Shown: positions 1 to 6,744, counted from the first letter of the stretch. The stretch is 6,942 bases of DNA from Paracoccaceae bacterium (GCA_025458985.1 JALORM010000158.1:1-6942); one strand, 5' to 3'. Notes: generated by a model from the letters alone, not told the origin. A program made the numbers and translations.

Positions 1-464
1 CCGAGGTCGCCGCGCGCCACCATCGCGCGCATGTGGCGGACCAGCGCATAGCCGGTGTAGCCGTAGTTGACCGCGCAGAGGCGGCCCGTCTCGCGCGCAA
101 GGCGCACGATCTCCTCGCCCTCCTCCACCGTCAGGGTCATGGGCTTTTCGCACAGGACATGGAAGCCCGCGGCGAGGAAGGCGCGCGTGATCTCGAAATG
201 CGTGGCGTTCGGCGTGGCGACCGTCACCAGGTCCACCCGGTCGGGGCGGCCCGTCTCGCCCTCCAGCATCTCGCGCCAGTCGCCGTAGCTGCGATCCGCC
301 GCAAGGCCGAGACGCCGGCCGAAGGCGCGCCCCTCCTCGGGCCGGTGGTCGAGCGCGCCCGCGACGAAGGCGAAGTCGCCGTCGACGGCTGCGCCCAGCC
401 GGTGCGCCGGGCCGATCTGGCTGCCCTCGCCGCCGCCGATCAGGCCCCAGTTGAGTTTCGCCAT
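1..464 (-). CDS. Gfo/Idh/MocA-family NAD(P)-dependent dehydrogenase, C terminus cut off by the window edge
   Basis: The first 154 codons are visible. The protein opens with a Rossmann dinucleotide-binding stretch (GLIGGGEGSQIG, residues 7-18) and carries the family's EKP motif (E106-K107-P108), whose lysine is the usual catalytic residue, followed by VNYGYTGY (132-139), where the substrate domain begins. The family oxidises sugars and cyclitols at a ring hydroxyl using NAD(P). The ATG at 464 is supported by GAGGG at 471-475, six bases upstream; that site overlaps the stop codon of the preceding gene (474-476). It is the third gene of the leftward operon, 9 bases after the TIM-barrel gene. With an IolE/IolI-like partner it probably oxidises an inositol isomer or a related sugar, but the substrate cannot be read from the sequence. 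The glycine-rich loop GGGEGSQIG differs from that of the dehydrogenase at 1361-2491, so the two are distinct subfamilies and not a recent duplication. Confidence 0.9.
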   Translation of the reverse strand, partial: MAKLNWGLIGGGEGSQIGPAHRLGAAVDGDFAFVAGALDHRPEEGRAFGRRLGLAADRSYGDWREMLEGETGRPDRVDLVTVATPNATHFEITRAFLAAGFHVLCEKPMTLTVEEGEEIVRLARETGRLCAVNYGYTGYALVRHMRAMVARGDL

Positions 465-473
465 GGTGGTCCC

Positions 474-1364
474 TCAGAATCCGATGGAAGCCAGGTACTG
501 CCGGTTGGCCCCGGCATCTGCGACCGGGCTGCCGGGCAGCGTCGGGTCGCAGTCCTGCTCGACCGTGCACCACCCCTCGTAGCCGGCGCCCAGCAGCACC
601 TGCCGGACCGCCGGGAAATCGACGTCGCCTTCGCCCAGGCGGCAGAAGATGCCTTGGCCGCAGGCTTCGTAGAAACCGGTGCGCCTTGCCACGGCATCCG
701 CCTTCACGGCGGGGTCGATGTCCTTGAAGTGCATGTAGGAAATCCGCCCGACATGACGGCGCATGAAGGCCACGGGGTCGAACCCCGCATAGGAATGGTG
801 GCCGGTGTCGAAGCAGATCTTCAGCACGGCCTCGTCCACCTCGTCCAGCAGCCGCTCCAGCTCGGGCTCGAAGTCCATGAAGCCTGCCGCATGGGCGTGG
901 ATGGAGGCGGTCAGCCCGTAGACTTCGGTGCCCATCCGGGCGACTGTCTCGATCCGGCGGCGGAACCCGGCCCATTCGTCGGGGGCCATCTGCACCGCCT
1001 CGGCCGGGCGTCCGGCCGTGGGCGCCCGGCGGGGCGAGATCGAATCGATCAGCACGAGCTGCCCGGCCCCGTGCGCAGCCAGCGCCTTGCAGGTGCGCAG
1101 CGCGGCGTCCATCACCTCGTTCCAGCGCGCAGGGTCGTGGAACGGCTGGAACACCACCCCGCCGATCAGCGTGAGCCCGTGTTCGGCCAGCGCCTCGCCC
1201 AGCTCGGCGGGGTTCTCGGGCATGTAGCCCACGGGGCCGAGCTCGATCCCCTCGTAGCCCGCACCGGCGCAGTCGCGCAGCACCTGCCGCCAGTCGGGGT
1301 TGCGCGGGTCGCCCGCGAATTCGACGCCCCAGGAACAGGGCGCGTTGCCGATGCGGATGGTCAT
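474..1364 (-). CDS. IolE/IolI-like sugar phosphate isomerase/epimerase (AP-endonuclease-2 TIM barrel)
   Basis: A 296-residue cytosolic TIM-barrel protein, a normal length for this family. Likely metal and catalytic positions visible in order are H156/H158 (IHAHAAGF), D186-TGH (FDTGHHSYAG), H212-FKD (MHFKDID), GEGDVDF (244-250) and E269-QD (TVEQD). The DTGH, HxKD and VEQD motifs are typical of inosose dehydratase (IolE) and inosose isomerase (IolI) relatives. The N terminus reads GNAPCSWG rather than the GIAPIxW-NDD start I recall for canonical IolE, so I name the family only. Likely roles are dehydration of scyllo-inosose or isomerisation of a keto-inositol. The ATG at 1364 overlaps the stop of the upstream dehydrogenase by 4 bases (ATGA) and has GGAGG at 1372-1376, seven bases away, so translational coupling is likely. 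A longer open frame reaching to 2621 is only an out-of-frame extension through the neighbouring gene. Confidence 0.88.
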   Translation of the reverse strand: MTIRIGNAPCSWGVEFAGDPRNPDWRQVLRDCAGAGYEGIELGPVGYMPENPAELGEALAEHGLTLIGGVVFQPFHDPARWNEVMDAALRTCKALAAHGAGQLVLIDSISPRRAPTAGRPAEAVQMAPDEWAGFRRRIETVARMGTEVYGLTASIHAHAAGFMDFEPELERLLDEVDEAVLKICFDTGHHSYAGFDPVAFMRRHVGRISYMHFKDIDPAVKADAVARRTGFYEACGQGIFCRLGEGDVDFPAVRQVLLGAGYEGWCTVEQDCDPTLPGSPVADAGANRQYLASIGF

Positions 1365-2491
1365 GGGCCTGCCTCCGGAATGGTTTCGAGCGCGACCCAG
1401 GCCCCGGCCCGGTCCGAGGCGCGGATCGCCGCGATCAGGCGGTTCACCTCGTGGCCGTCGCGGAACGTGGGCCAGACGGCACGCCCTGTCTCGATGGCGG
1501 TCAGGAAATCCCGCGCCTCGATCACGATCTGGTCCTGGTAGCCGGTCCCGTGGCCGGGGCCCTGGCAAAAGGCGGCATAGTCCGGATGTGCAGGCCCGGT
1601 CAGCACCTTCACGAAGCCCCGCGTCGCTTCGGGCCCCTCGGCGCGGTAAAGCCAGAGCGCGTTCTGGTCCTCCTGGTCGAACCGCAGCGCGCCCATGGTG
1701 CCGTGCACCTCGTAGGCGTAGCCCATCTTGCGCCCCGTCGCGATCCGGCTTGAAAAGACATGGCCTTGCGCGCCGTTCTTGAAGCGCAACATGGCCTGCA
1801 CGAGGTCGTCGTTCGTCACCGCCTGCGGCCCCTCCGGCCCGGGGCGGGCGGCATGGCGCGTCTCGATCTCGGCCATCACCGCGGCGACCGGCCCCATCAG
1901 CGCCAGCGTGGCGTTGAGCGCATGGGGGGCCAGATCGCCCAGAGTGCCCGTCGCCTCTCCGGTCGTGCGCCAGGTCGCCGGCGCGGCGGGGTCGGCCAGG
2001 AAATCCTCGGTATGCTCGGCCCGGAACCAGGTGATCTCGCCGAGGGCGCCTTCGGCGATCAGCCTGCGCGCGAACTGCGTCGCGGGCGTGCGGACGTAGT
2101 TGAAGCCGACCATGTTCGGCACGCCCGCCGCCTCGGCCGCCGCCACCATCGCCGCGCCGTCTTCCAAAGAGGCGCCCAGCGGCTTTTCGCAGAAGACCGG
2201 CTTGCCCAGCGCGCAGGCCGCCTCGGCGATGGCGCGGTGCGTGTCCTGGGGCGAGGCGATGACCACCGCATCCACGCCCGGGTCGGCGACAAGGTCGCGC
2301 CAGTCGGCCGTTGCCCGCGCGAAGCCGTAGGCGGCGCGGTAGCGTTCGGCGCTTGCGGACGAGGTGGCCGCGACCACCGCAAGGCGTGGGCGAAGCCGCG
2401 TCTCGAACTGGGCGCCCACGGCGGAATAGGCGACGGCATGGGCCTTGCCCATGTATCCGCCGCCCACGATTCCGATGCCGATCTCCGGCAT
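1361..2491 (-). CDS. Gfo/Idh/MocA-family NAD(P)-dependent oxidoreductase (inositol/levoglucosan dehydrogenase-like)
   Basis: A complete 376-residue dehydrogenase and the first gene of the leftward operon. Residues 5-15 (GIGIVGGGYMG) form the Rossmann nucleotide-binding loop, E102-K103-P104 is the catalytic EKP motif, and D186-LAP-H190 matches the family's DxxxH active-site motif. The C-terminal half holds GRKMGYAYEVHGTMGALRFD (254-272 region) and PGHGTGYQD (312-320), which I recall from dehydrogenases annotated as inositol 2-dehydrogenase or levoglucosan dehydrogenase. The exact substrate is therefore open. The ATG at 2491 is chosen because AGGGGAGG (2496-2503) lies four bases upstream; an in-frame TTG at 2515 lies inside the palindromic operator and lacks a site. 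The stop overlaps the next gene's start by 4 bases. Divergent transcription from iolC suggests shared control and a role in feeding keto-inositol to the pathway. Confidence 0.92.
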   Translation of the reverse strand: MPEIGIGIVGGGYMGKAHAVAYSAVGAQFETRLRPRLAVVAATSSASAERYRAAYGFARATADWRDLVADPGVDAVVIASPQDTHRAIAEAACALGKPVFCEKPLGASLEDGAAMVAAAEAAGVPNMVGFNYVRTPATQFARRLIAEGALGEITWFRAEHTEDFLADPAAPATWRTTGEATGTLGDLAPHALNATLALMGPVAAVMAEIETRHAARPGPEGPQAVTNDDLVQAMLRFKNGAQGHVFSSRIATGRKMGYAYEVHGTMGALRFDQEDQNALWLYRAEGPEATRGFVKVLTGPAHPDYAAFCQGPGHGTGYQDQIVIEARDFLTAIETGRAVWPTFRDGHEVNRLIAAIRASDRAGAWVALETIPEAGP

Positions 2492-2495
2492 GGCG

Positions 2496-2503
2496 CCTCC
2501 CCT
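2496..2503 (-). promoter_or_regulatory. Ribosome binding site of the leftward dehydrogenase
   Basis: On the minus strand this reads AGGGGAGG, four bases before the ATG at 2491. It decides the start against the in-frame TTG at 2515, which would add eight residues and begin within the operator palindrome. Confidence 0.75.
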
Positions 2504-2509
2504 TCCCGA

Positions 2510-2525
2510 TTGCAACCGGTTGCAA
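2510..2525. promoter_or_regulatory. Perfect 16-bp palindromic operator, LacI-family type
   Basis: TTGCAACCGGTTGCAA is its own reverse complement with a central CG. That layout is typical of operators bound by LacI/GalR-family repressors. It sits in the 92-base gap between the divergent first genes, 18 bases upstream of the ATG at 2491 and 58 bases upstream of the iolC GTG, and overlaps the candidate iolC -35 and spacer. One bound dimer could therefore affect both operons. No regulator gene is in the window, so the binding protein is inferred. I saw no second copy by eye. Confidence 0.8.
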
Positions 2526-2537
2526 AAGCTCTATCCT
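2510..2537 (+). promoter_or_regulatory. Candidate sigma-70-type promoter of the iolC operon
   Basis: TTGCAA (2510-2515) as -35 and TATCCT (2532-2537) as -10 are separated by 16 bases; each matches four of six consensus positions. TATCCT lies in one of the few AT-containing patches in the region. Transcription would begin near 2544, leaving about 40 bases of leader before the GTG at 2584. The operator covers the -35 and much of the spacer, which fits repression by occlusion. The match is only moderate, so the call is tentative. Confidence 0.45.
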
Positions 2538-2570
2538 GCGCCCAGACGTTCCGCAACGGCGAACTTGCAC

Positions 2571-2574
2571 GAGG
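2571..2574 (+). promoter_or_regulatory. Ribosome binding site that selects the iolC GTG start
   Basis: GAGG ends nine bases before GTG at 2584, the only well-placed initiation codon between the promoter and the conserved N-terminal FLVIGRAGMD segment. No ATG is available there in frame. Confidence 0.6.
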
Positions 2575-2583
2575 CTGCCCCCG

Positions 2584-3588
2584 GTGCCTGCCCCGACCCC
2601 CGCCCGCAACTGGCCCGCCACCTTCGGCGGGCGGCCGTTCCTGGTGATCGGCCGGGCGGGGATGGACCTCTACGCCGATCCGCCGGGGACGCGGATCGAG
2701 GCGGCGCAGCGCTACACCGCCTGCCTCGGGGGGTCCTCGGCCAACATCGCCGCCGCCCTGGTGCGGCAGGGCTGCGCCGCCGCGCTGGTCACGCGGGTCT
2801 CGGACGACGCGGTGGGCCGCTTCGTCCTGGCCGAGCTCGACCGCTACGGCATCGGCCGGACGCATGTCCGCCCCATCGGGGGCGAGGCGCGCAACTCACT
2901 CGCCGTGGTCGAGACGCGCCTTGAGGGCTGCCAGTCGGTGATCTACCGCAACGGCGCGGCGGACTTCGGGATGGACCGCGCGGATGTCGCCGCGCCCGAC
3001 CACGCGGCCCATGCGGCGCTGGTCGCCACCGGCACGCTGCTGGCCTCCGAGCCGTCGCGCGGCGCCACGCTCCACGCCTTCGCCCTGGCCCGCGCCGCGC
3101 GGCGTCCGGTCGTCTTCGACATCGACTACCGGCCCTACAGCTGGGCCTCGGCGGCCGAAGCGGCCACGGTCTGCGCCGAGGCGGCGGCGTTGGCGGATAT
3201 CGTGGTGGGCAACGACGTCGAATTCGGCGTGCTGGCACAGGATGCCGCGCGCGGGCTCGACGCGGCGCGCGCGCTGGCAGAGGCGGGCGCACTTGTCGTC
3301 TACAAGCGGGGCGAGAGGGGCGCCGTCACCTTCGATGGCGGCGCCCTGCACCGCACCGGCATCTACCGGACCGAGGCGCTGAAGCCCACCGGCGCGGGCG
3401 ATGCATTCCTCGGCGGCCTCCTTGCCGCGCTCGCGTCCGGGGCCGCCACGCGGACCGCCGTGCTGCGCGGGTCGGCCACCGCGGCGATGGTCGTGGCCCG
3501 CGTCGGCTGCGCGCCCGCCATGCCGACCACGGCCGAGCTTGACGCCTTCCTGGCCGAGCACCCCGGCCCCACCGACCCGGAGGACTGA
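2584..3588 (+). CDS. iolC: 5-dehydro-2-deoxygluconokinase IolC (PfkB family)
   Basis: IolC phosphorylates 5-dehydro-2-deoxy-D-gluconate with ATP, the kinase step of inositol catabolism. The 334-residue product has the PfkB-family signatures: FLVIGRAGMDLYADP (19-33), GGSSANIAAAL (49-59), DIDYRPYSW (179-187), which I recognise from IolC proteins, and KPTGAGDAFLGG (267-278) with the catalytic base at D273 and the anion hole GAGD. It is a stand-alone kinase; the C-terminal DUF2090/aldolase-like extension found in some IolC proteins is absent, which fits the separate aldolase gene downstream. The start is a GTG with GAGG nine bases upstream; the open frame continues to 2311 but that part runs through the operator and the opposite gene. 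iolB follows after 3 bases. Regulation is probably through the palindrome at 2510-2525. Confidence 0.93.
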   Translation: MPAPTPARNWPATFGGRPFLVIGRAGMDLYADPPGTRIEAAQRYTACLGGSSANIAAALVRQGCAAALVTRVSDDAVGRFVLAELDRYGIGRTHVRPIGGEARNSLAVVETRLEGCQSVIYRNGAADFGMDRADVAAPDHAAHAALVATGTLLASEPSRGATLHAFALARAARRPVVFDIDYRPYSWASAAEAATVCAEAAALADIVVGNDVEFGVLAQDAARGLDAARALAEAGALVVYKRGERGAVTFDGGALHRTGIYRTEALKPTGAGDAFLGGLLAALASGAATRTAVLRGSATAAMVVARVGCAPAMPTTAELDAFLAEHPGPTDPED

Positions 3589-3591
3589 CGC

Positions 3592-4446
3592 ATGCACATT
3601 GCGCCGCACGACAACCGCAACGAAGCCATCGTCGGCCCTGACCATCCGCTGGTGCCGCTGACCTATTTCAATGTGGTCCGGCTGGCCCCGGGCGAAACCT
3701 TCGACTACGCGGTGCCGGGCTACGAGACCTGCGTGGTCCCCGCAACCGGCACCGTCACGGTCGAGACCTGCGGCGAGACCTTCGCCGATCTGGGCCAGCG
3801 CGGTTCGAACGTCTGGGACGGCGAGCCCGAGGGCGTCTACGTCCCCTCGGGCGCGGGCGCCCGGATCACCGCGCGCACCCGGACCGAAACCTTCGTCGCC
3901 GGCGCCCGCTTCTCCGAGGCACTCCGCCCCTTCGCGGTGCGCGCGGCCGAGATCGACGTGGTGCAGTACGGGTCCGACGACACCAAGACCCACCGCAAGA
4001 TCAAGCACATCCTGGGCGCAGGCTATCACGACCGGGTCGGGCGCCTGCTGGTGAGCGAGCTCTACACCGTCGGCGCGGGGGGCTGGTCGGGCTTTCCCAG
4101 CCACAAGCACGACACCGACCGCCGCGACGCGGACGGCGCGCTGATCGAGACGCGCCACGACGAATGCTACAACTTCCGCTTCCGCCCCGGCCACGGCTCG
4201 GGGCTCCAGATGCTCCAGCGCGCCGACAACGACCCGGGCGACGCCTACCACGTCGTCGACGGCTCGACCGTGCTGATCGACCGCGGCTATCACCCCTGCT
4301 GCGTCCTGCCGGGCTACGAGATGTACTACTTCACCATCCTCGGCGGGCAGAGCCAGCGCAGCCTGAAGCAGTTCTTCCAGCCGACGCATGCCGATCAGCT
4401 GCACACGATTCCGGGGATCATGGACATGGTGGCCAAGTTCAAATGA
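3592..4446 (+). CDS. iolB: 5-deoxy-glucuronate isomerase IolB
   Basis: IolB converts 5-deoxy-D-glucuronate to 5-dehydro-2-deoxy-D-gluconate, the substrate of IolC. The 284-residue protein is of normal length for this bicupin family and is intact. The second cupin domain shows the metal-binding pattern: SGFPSHKHDTD (166-176, H171 and H173), RHDECYNFRF (188-197, E191) and DRGYHPCC (230-237, H234), followed by GYEMYYF (241-247). The N-terminal cupin (about 20-110) carries TYFNVVRL and GSNVWDG. Translation starts at the ATG at 3592 with GGAGG at 3579-3583, inside the end of iolC, and only 3 bases separate the genes. The stop overlaps the aldolase start as ATGA (4443-4446), implying translational coupling. 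The product acts in the cytosol just before IolC, so the gene order keeps consecutive steps together. Confidence 0.95.
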   Translation: MHIAPHDNRNEAIVGPDHPLVPLTYFNVVRLAPGETFDYAVPGYETCVVPATGTVTVETCGETFADLGQRGSNVWDGEPEGVYVPSGAGARITARTRTETFVAGARFSEALRPFAVRAAEIDVVQYGSDDTKTHRKIKHILGAGYHDRVGRLLVSELYTVGAGGWSGFPSHKHDTDRRDADGALIETRHDECYNFRFRPGHGSGLQMLQRADNDPGDAYHVVDGSTVLIDRGYHPCCVLPGYEMYYFTILGGQSQRSLKQFFQPTHADQLHTIPGIMDMVAKFK

Positions 4447-5250
4447 CGCTCGCGACACTGGCCGAGGTGCTGCGACCGGCGCTGCGCGACGGCTATGCCG
4501 TGGCGGGACTGGTGTGCCTCGGCTGGGAGGATGCGCGCGCCTATGTGGCGGCGGCCGAGGCCGAACGCGCGCCGGTGATCCTCCAGGCCGGGCCCGCGGC
4601 GCGGGCGCACATGCCGGTTGCGGTCTGGGGCGCGATGTTCCGGGAACTCGGGCGCGCGGCCAGCGTGCCGGTGGTGGCGCACCTCGACCATGGGGCCTCG
4701 GCGGCCGACTGCCTTGCGGCCATCGACGCGGGCTTCACCTCGGTGATGATCGACGGCTCGCGCCTGCCCTTCGAGGCCAACGTCGCGCTGACCGCCGAGG
4801 TGGCCGAGGCCGCCCATCGCGCGGGCGTCTCCTGCGAGGGCGAGATCGGCTTCGTCGGCTACGCCGGCGGCGCCGGGTCCCAGGGCACCGACCCCGAAGA
4901 GGCGGCGCGCTTTGCGGCAGTGACCGGGGTCGACGCGCTGGCGGTCTCGGTGGGCAATGTGCACCTCCAGATGGCCGCCGGCCCGGGGCTCGACCGCGCG
5001 CGGATCGCGGCGATCGAGGCGGCGGCGCCGGGGGTGGCGCTGGTGATCCACGGCGGCTCGGGCGTGGCGCCGGAAGACCGGCTGGCGCTGGCGCGGGAAA
5101 CGGCGGTCGCCAAGGTCAACATCGGGACCGAACTGCGCCAGACCTTCGGCGCGGCGCTGCGCGGGGTGCTCGCCGCAGACCCCCGAGGCGCCGCTGGCCC
5201 TTGCCGCCCGCGCCGCGATCCGCAGCCTTGGCGCCAGCGGCCGCGCCTGA
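4443..5250 (+). pseudogene. Class II fructose-bisphosphate-type aldolase (IolJ-like), frameshifted near the C terminus
   Basis: In this context the enzyme should split 6-phospho-5-dehydro-2-deoxygluconate into dihydroxyacetone phosphate and malonate semialdehyde. Class II motifs are visible: AHLDHGAS (79-86, catalytic D82 and metal ligand H83), CEGEIGFVGYAG (131-142, E134), VSVGNVH (168-174, H174), IHGGSG (202-207, H203) and KVNIGTELR (224-232). All lie before the lesion. After ADP (residues 245-247) the frame is lost in a run of five C (5180-5184). Removing one C restores EAPLALAARAAIRSLGASGR-A and a TGA at 5248-5250, giving 268 residues. As written, the frame instead reads on to 6209 through matB in a wrong frame, a 588-residue product with a nonsense tail. 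The start overlaps the iolB stop (ATGA) and has no strong ribosome binding site. The gene may be active if the extra C is an error. GatY/KbaY-type substrates cannot be excluded. Confidence 0.85.
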
Positions 5251-5295
5251 CTTGCAGAGACCCGCCCGGCGGTGCTGAATGCAGCCAGACCGACC

Positions 5296-5300
5296 GGAGG
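5296..5300 (+). promoter_or_regulatory. Ribosome binding site of matB
   Basis: GGAGG lies seven bases before the ATG at 5308, and favours that start over the in-frame GTG at 5272. The 57-base gap after the corrected aldolase stop holds no other recognisable signal. Confidence 0.7.
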
Positions 5301-5307
5301 CCCGCCC

Positions 5308-6744
5308 ATGCCGAACCCGCTTCACGACCGGCTTTTTGCCCCGCACGAGGGGTCCGAGCGGCCGTTCCTGCACCTCGCGGACGGCACCGCCCTGCCCTAC
5401 GCCGCCTTCCTCGACCGCGCCGCCCGCTTCGCCGCCGCGCTCGGGGCCGCGGGGCTGAAGCCCGGCGACCGGCTGGCGGCGCAGGTCGCGAAATCGCCCG
5501 ACGCGCTGGCCGTCTATGCCGCCTGCGTCCGGACGGGCGTGGTGTTCCTGCCGCTCAACACCGCCTACACCGCCGAGGAAGTCAGCTACTTCCTGACAGA
5601 CTCCGAGGCCGCGATGTTTCTCTGCGATCCGGCGCGCGAGGCGTCACTTGCCCCGGTGGCCGCAGCCTCGGGCGCCCGGATCGAGACGCTGGATGCCGCC
5701 GGCGGCGGGAGCTTCGCCGCCCGCGCCGCGACGCTGCCTCCGGCGGCCGACGTTGCCGACCGGGCCGAGGGCGACCTGGCCGCGCTGCTCTACACCTCGG
5801 GCACCACGGGGCGGTCGAAGGGCGCGATGCTGAGCCAGGGCAACCTGCTGTCGAACGCGCTGACGCTGGCCACGGCGTGGGAGTTCGGGCCCGAAGACGT
5901 CCTGTTGCATGCGCTGCCGATCTTCCACACCCACGGGCTGTTCGTGGCGACCAACGTGATCCTCGCCACCGGGGGCGCGATGATCTTCCTTCCGGGCTTC
6001 GACGCGGTCGAGGCGCTGCGGCTTCTGCCCCGTGCCACGGCGATGATGGGGGTGCCCACCTTCTACACGCGCCTTCTCGACCAGCCCGGCCTCACGCGCG
6101 AGGCGACCGCACACATGCGCCTTCTCAGGCTCGGCGCCGCTGCTGGCCGAGACGCACGCCGCTTTCGAGGCCCGCACCGGGCACCGCATCCTCGAACGCT
6201 ACGGCATGACCGAGACCAACATGAACACGTCGAACCCCTATCGCGGCGACCGCCGCGCGGGCACCGTCGGCCCGCCCCTGCCGGGGGTCGAGCTTCGGAT
6301 CACCGACCCCGCCACCGGCGCCGAGGTCCCGCAGGGCGAGACCGGCCTGATCGAGGTACGCGGCCCGAACGTCTTTCGGGGCTACTGGCGGATGCCGAGG
6401 GCTATGTCACGATCGTCGGCCGGCAGAAGGACCTCATCATCTCGGGCGGCTACAACATCTACCCCAAGGAGGTGGAGCTGGTGCTGGACGCCCAGCCCGG
6501 CGTGCTGGAAAGCGCCGTCGTGGGCGTTCCCCACCCCGACCTTGGCGAGGCGGCGGTGGGCGTGCTGGTCGCGGCACCGGGGCAAGCACCGGACCTCGGC
6601 GCAATCGGCGCGGCGATGGAACGCGCGCTCGCCCGCTACAAGCAGCCCCGCCGGCTGGTCGTGATGGCGGAACTGCCGCGCAACACGATGGGCAAGGTCC
6701 AGAAGAACGTGTTGAGGGACAGGTTCCGGGACGCGTTCGGGTGA
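5308..6744 (+). pseudogene. matB: Malonyl-CoA synthetase MatB, inactivated by two deletions
   Basis: MatB ligates malonate to CoA with ATP (ANL adenylating family). Intact parts are clear: the P-loop-like YTSGTTGRSKGA (162-173), LPIFHTHGLFVATN (203-216), GVPTFYTRLL (248-257) and, at the end, DAEGYVTIVGRQKDLIISGG (362-381) and LPRNTMGKVQK (456-466) with catalytic lysine K463. Between them the reading frame breaks. At 6121-6127 about 5 bases are missing and coding moves to the +2 frame, where SGSAPL, ERYGMTETNMNTSNPY and GPNVFRGYWRMP are read. At 6389-6399 about 70 bases are missing and coding returns to the first frame. The original frame stays open throughout, giving 478 codons in which residues about 274-361 are scrambled. 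Lost from this product are the YGMTE motif and the TGD motif. Adding 75 bases gives about 503 residues, the expected family length. Start ATG has GGAGG upstream. Confidence 0.88.
6391..6397 (+). repeat. Single retained copy of a 7-base microhomology at the larger matB deletion junction
   Basis: GATGCCG here is read two ways. In the frame arriving from the left it is the end of W-R-M-P; in the frame leaving to the right it begins D-A-E-G-Y. In an intact matB these two peptides lie about 21 residues apart, so both would have carried GATGCCG, and one copy would remain after a deletion between them. The missing copy is inferred from family structure. Confidence 0.5.

Noticed and set aside
33..1541. 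A 502-codon plus-strand frame opposite the first two minus-strand genes
   Set aside because: It lacks recognisable motifs and lies opposite clearly coding sequence with dehydrogenase and TIM-barrel signatures.
2311..2583. N-terminal extension of IolC
   Set aside because: The open frame continues upstream, but it crosses the promoter and operator and lies opposite the dehydrogenase. The conserved IolC sequence begins just after the GTG at 2584.
474..2621. A 715-codon open frame on the minus strand as a single long gene
   Set aside because: Only its last 296 codons encode a recognisable protein. The rest is the out-of-frame shadow of the dehydrogenase at 1361-2491, which has its own motifs and ribosome binding site.
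2896..4458. A 520-codon minus-strand frame opposite iolC and iolB
   Set aside because: Its composition is that of a GC-rich shadow frame and it has no family motif, while the plus strand encodes two well-recognised enzymes.
5180..5184. Programmed ribosomal frameshift in the aldolase
   Set aside because: A C-run without a clear slippery heptamer, stimulatory structure or internal ribosome binding site, and no known programmed shift in this family. Mutation or sequencing error is simpler.
4164..6209. A 681-codon open frame suggesting an aldolase fused to another domain
   Set aside because: It begins in a shadow frame of iolB, and after 5184 it is the result of the C-run frameshift, reading matB in a wrong frame. 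There is no sign of a second domain in that tail.
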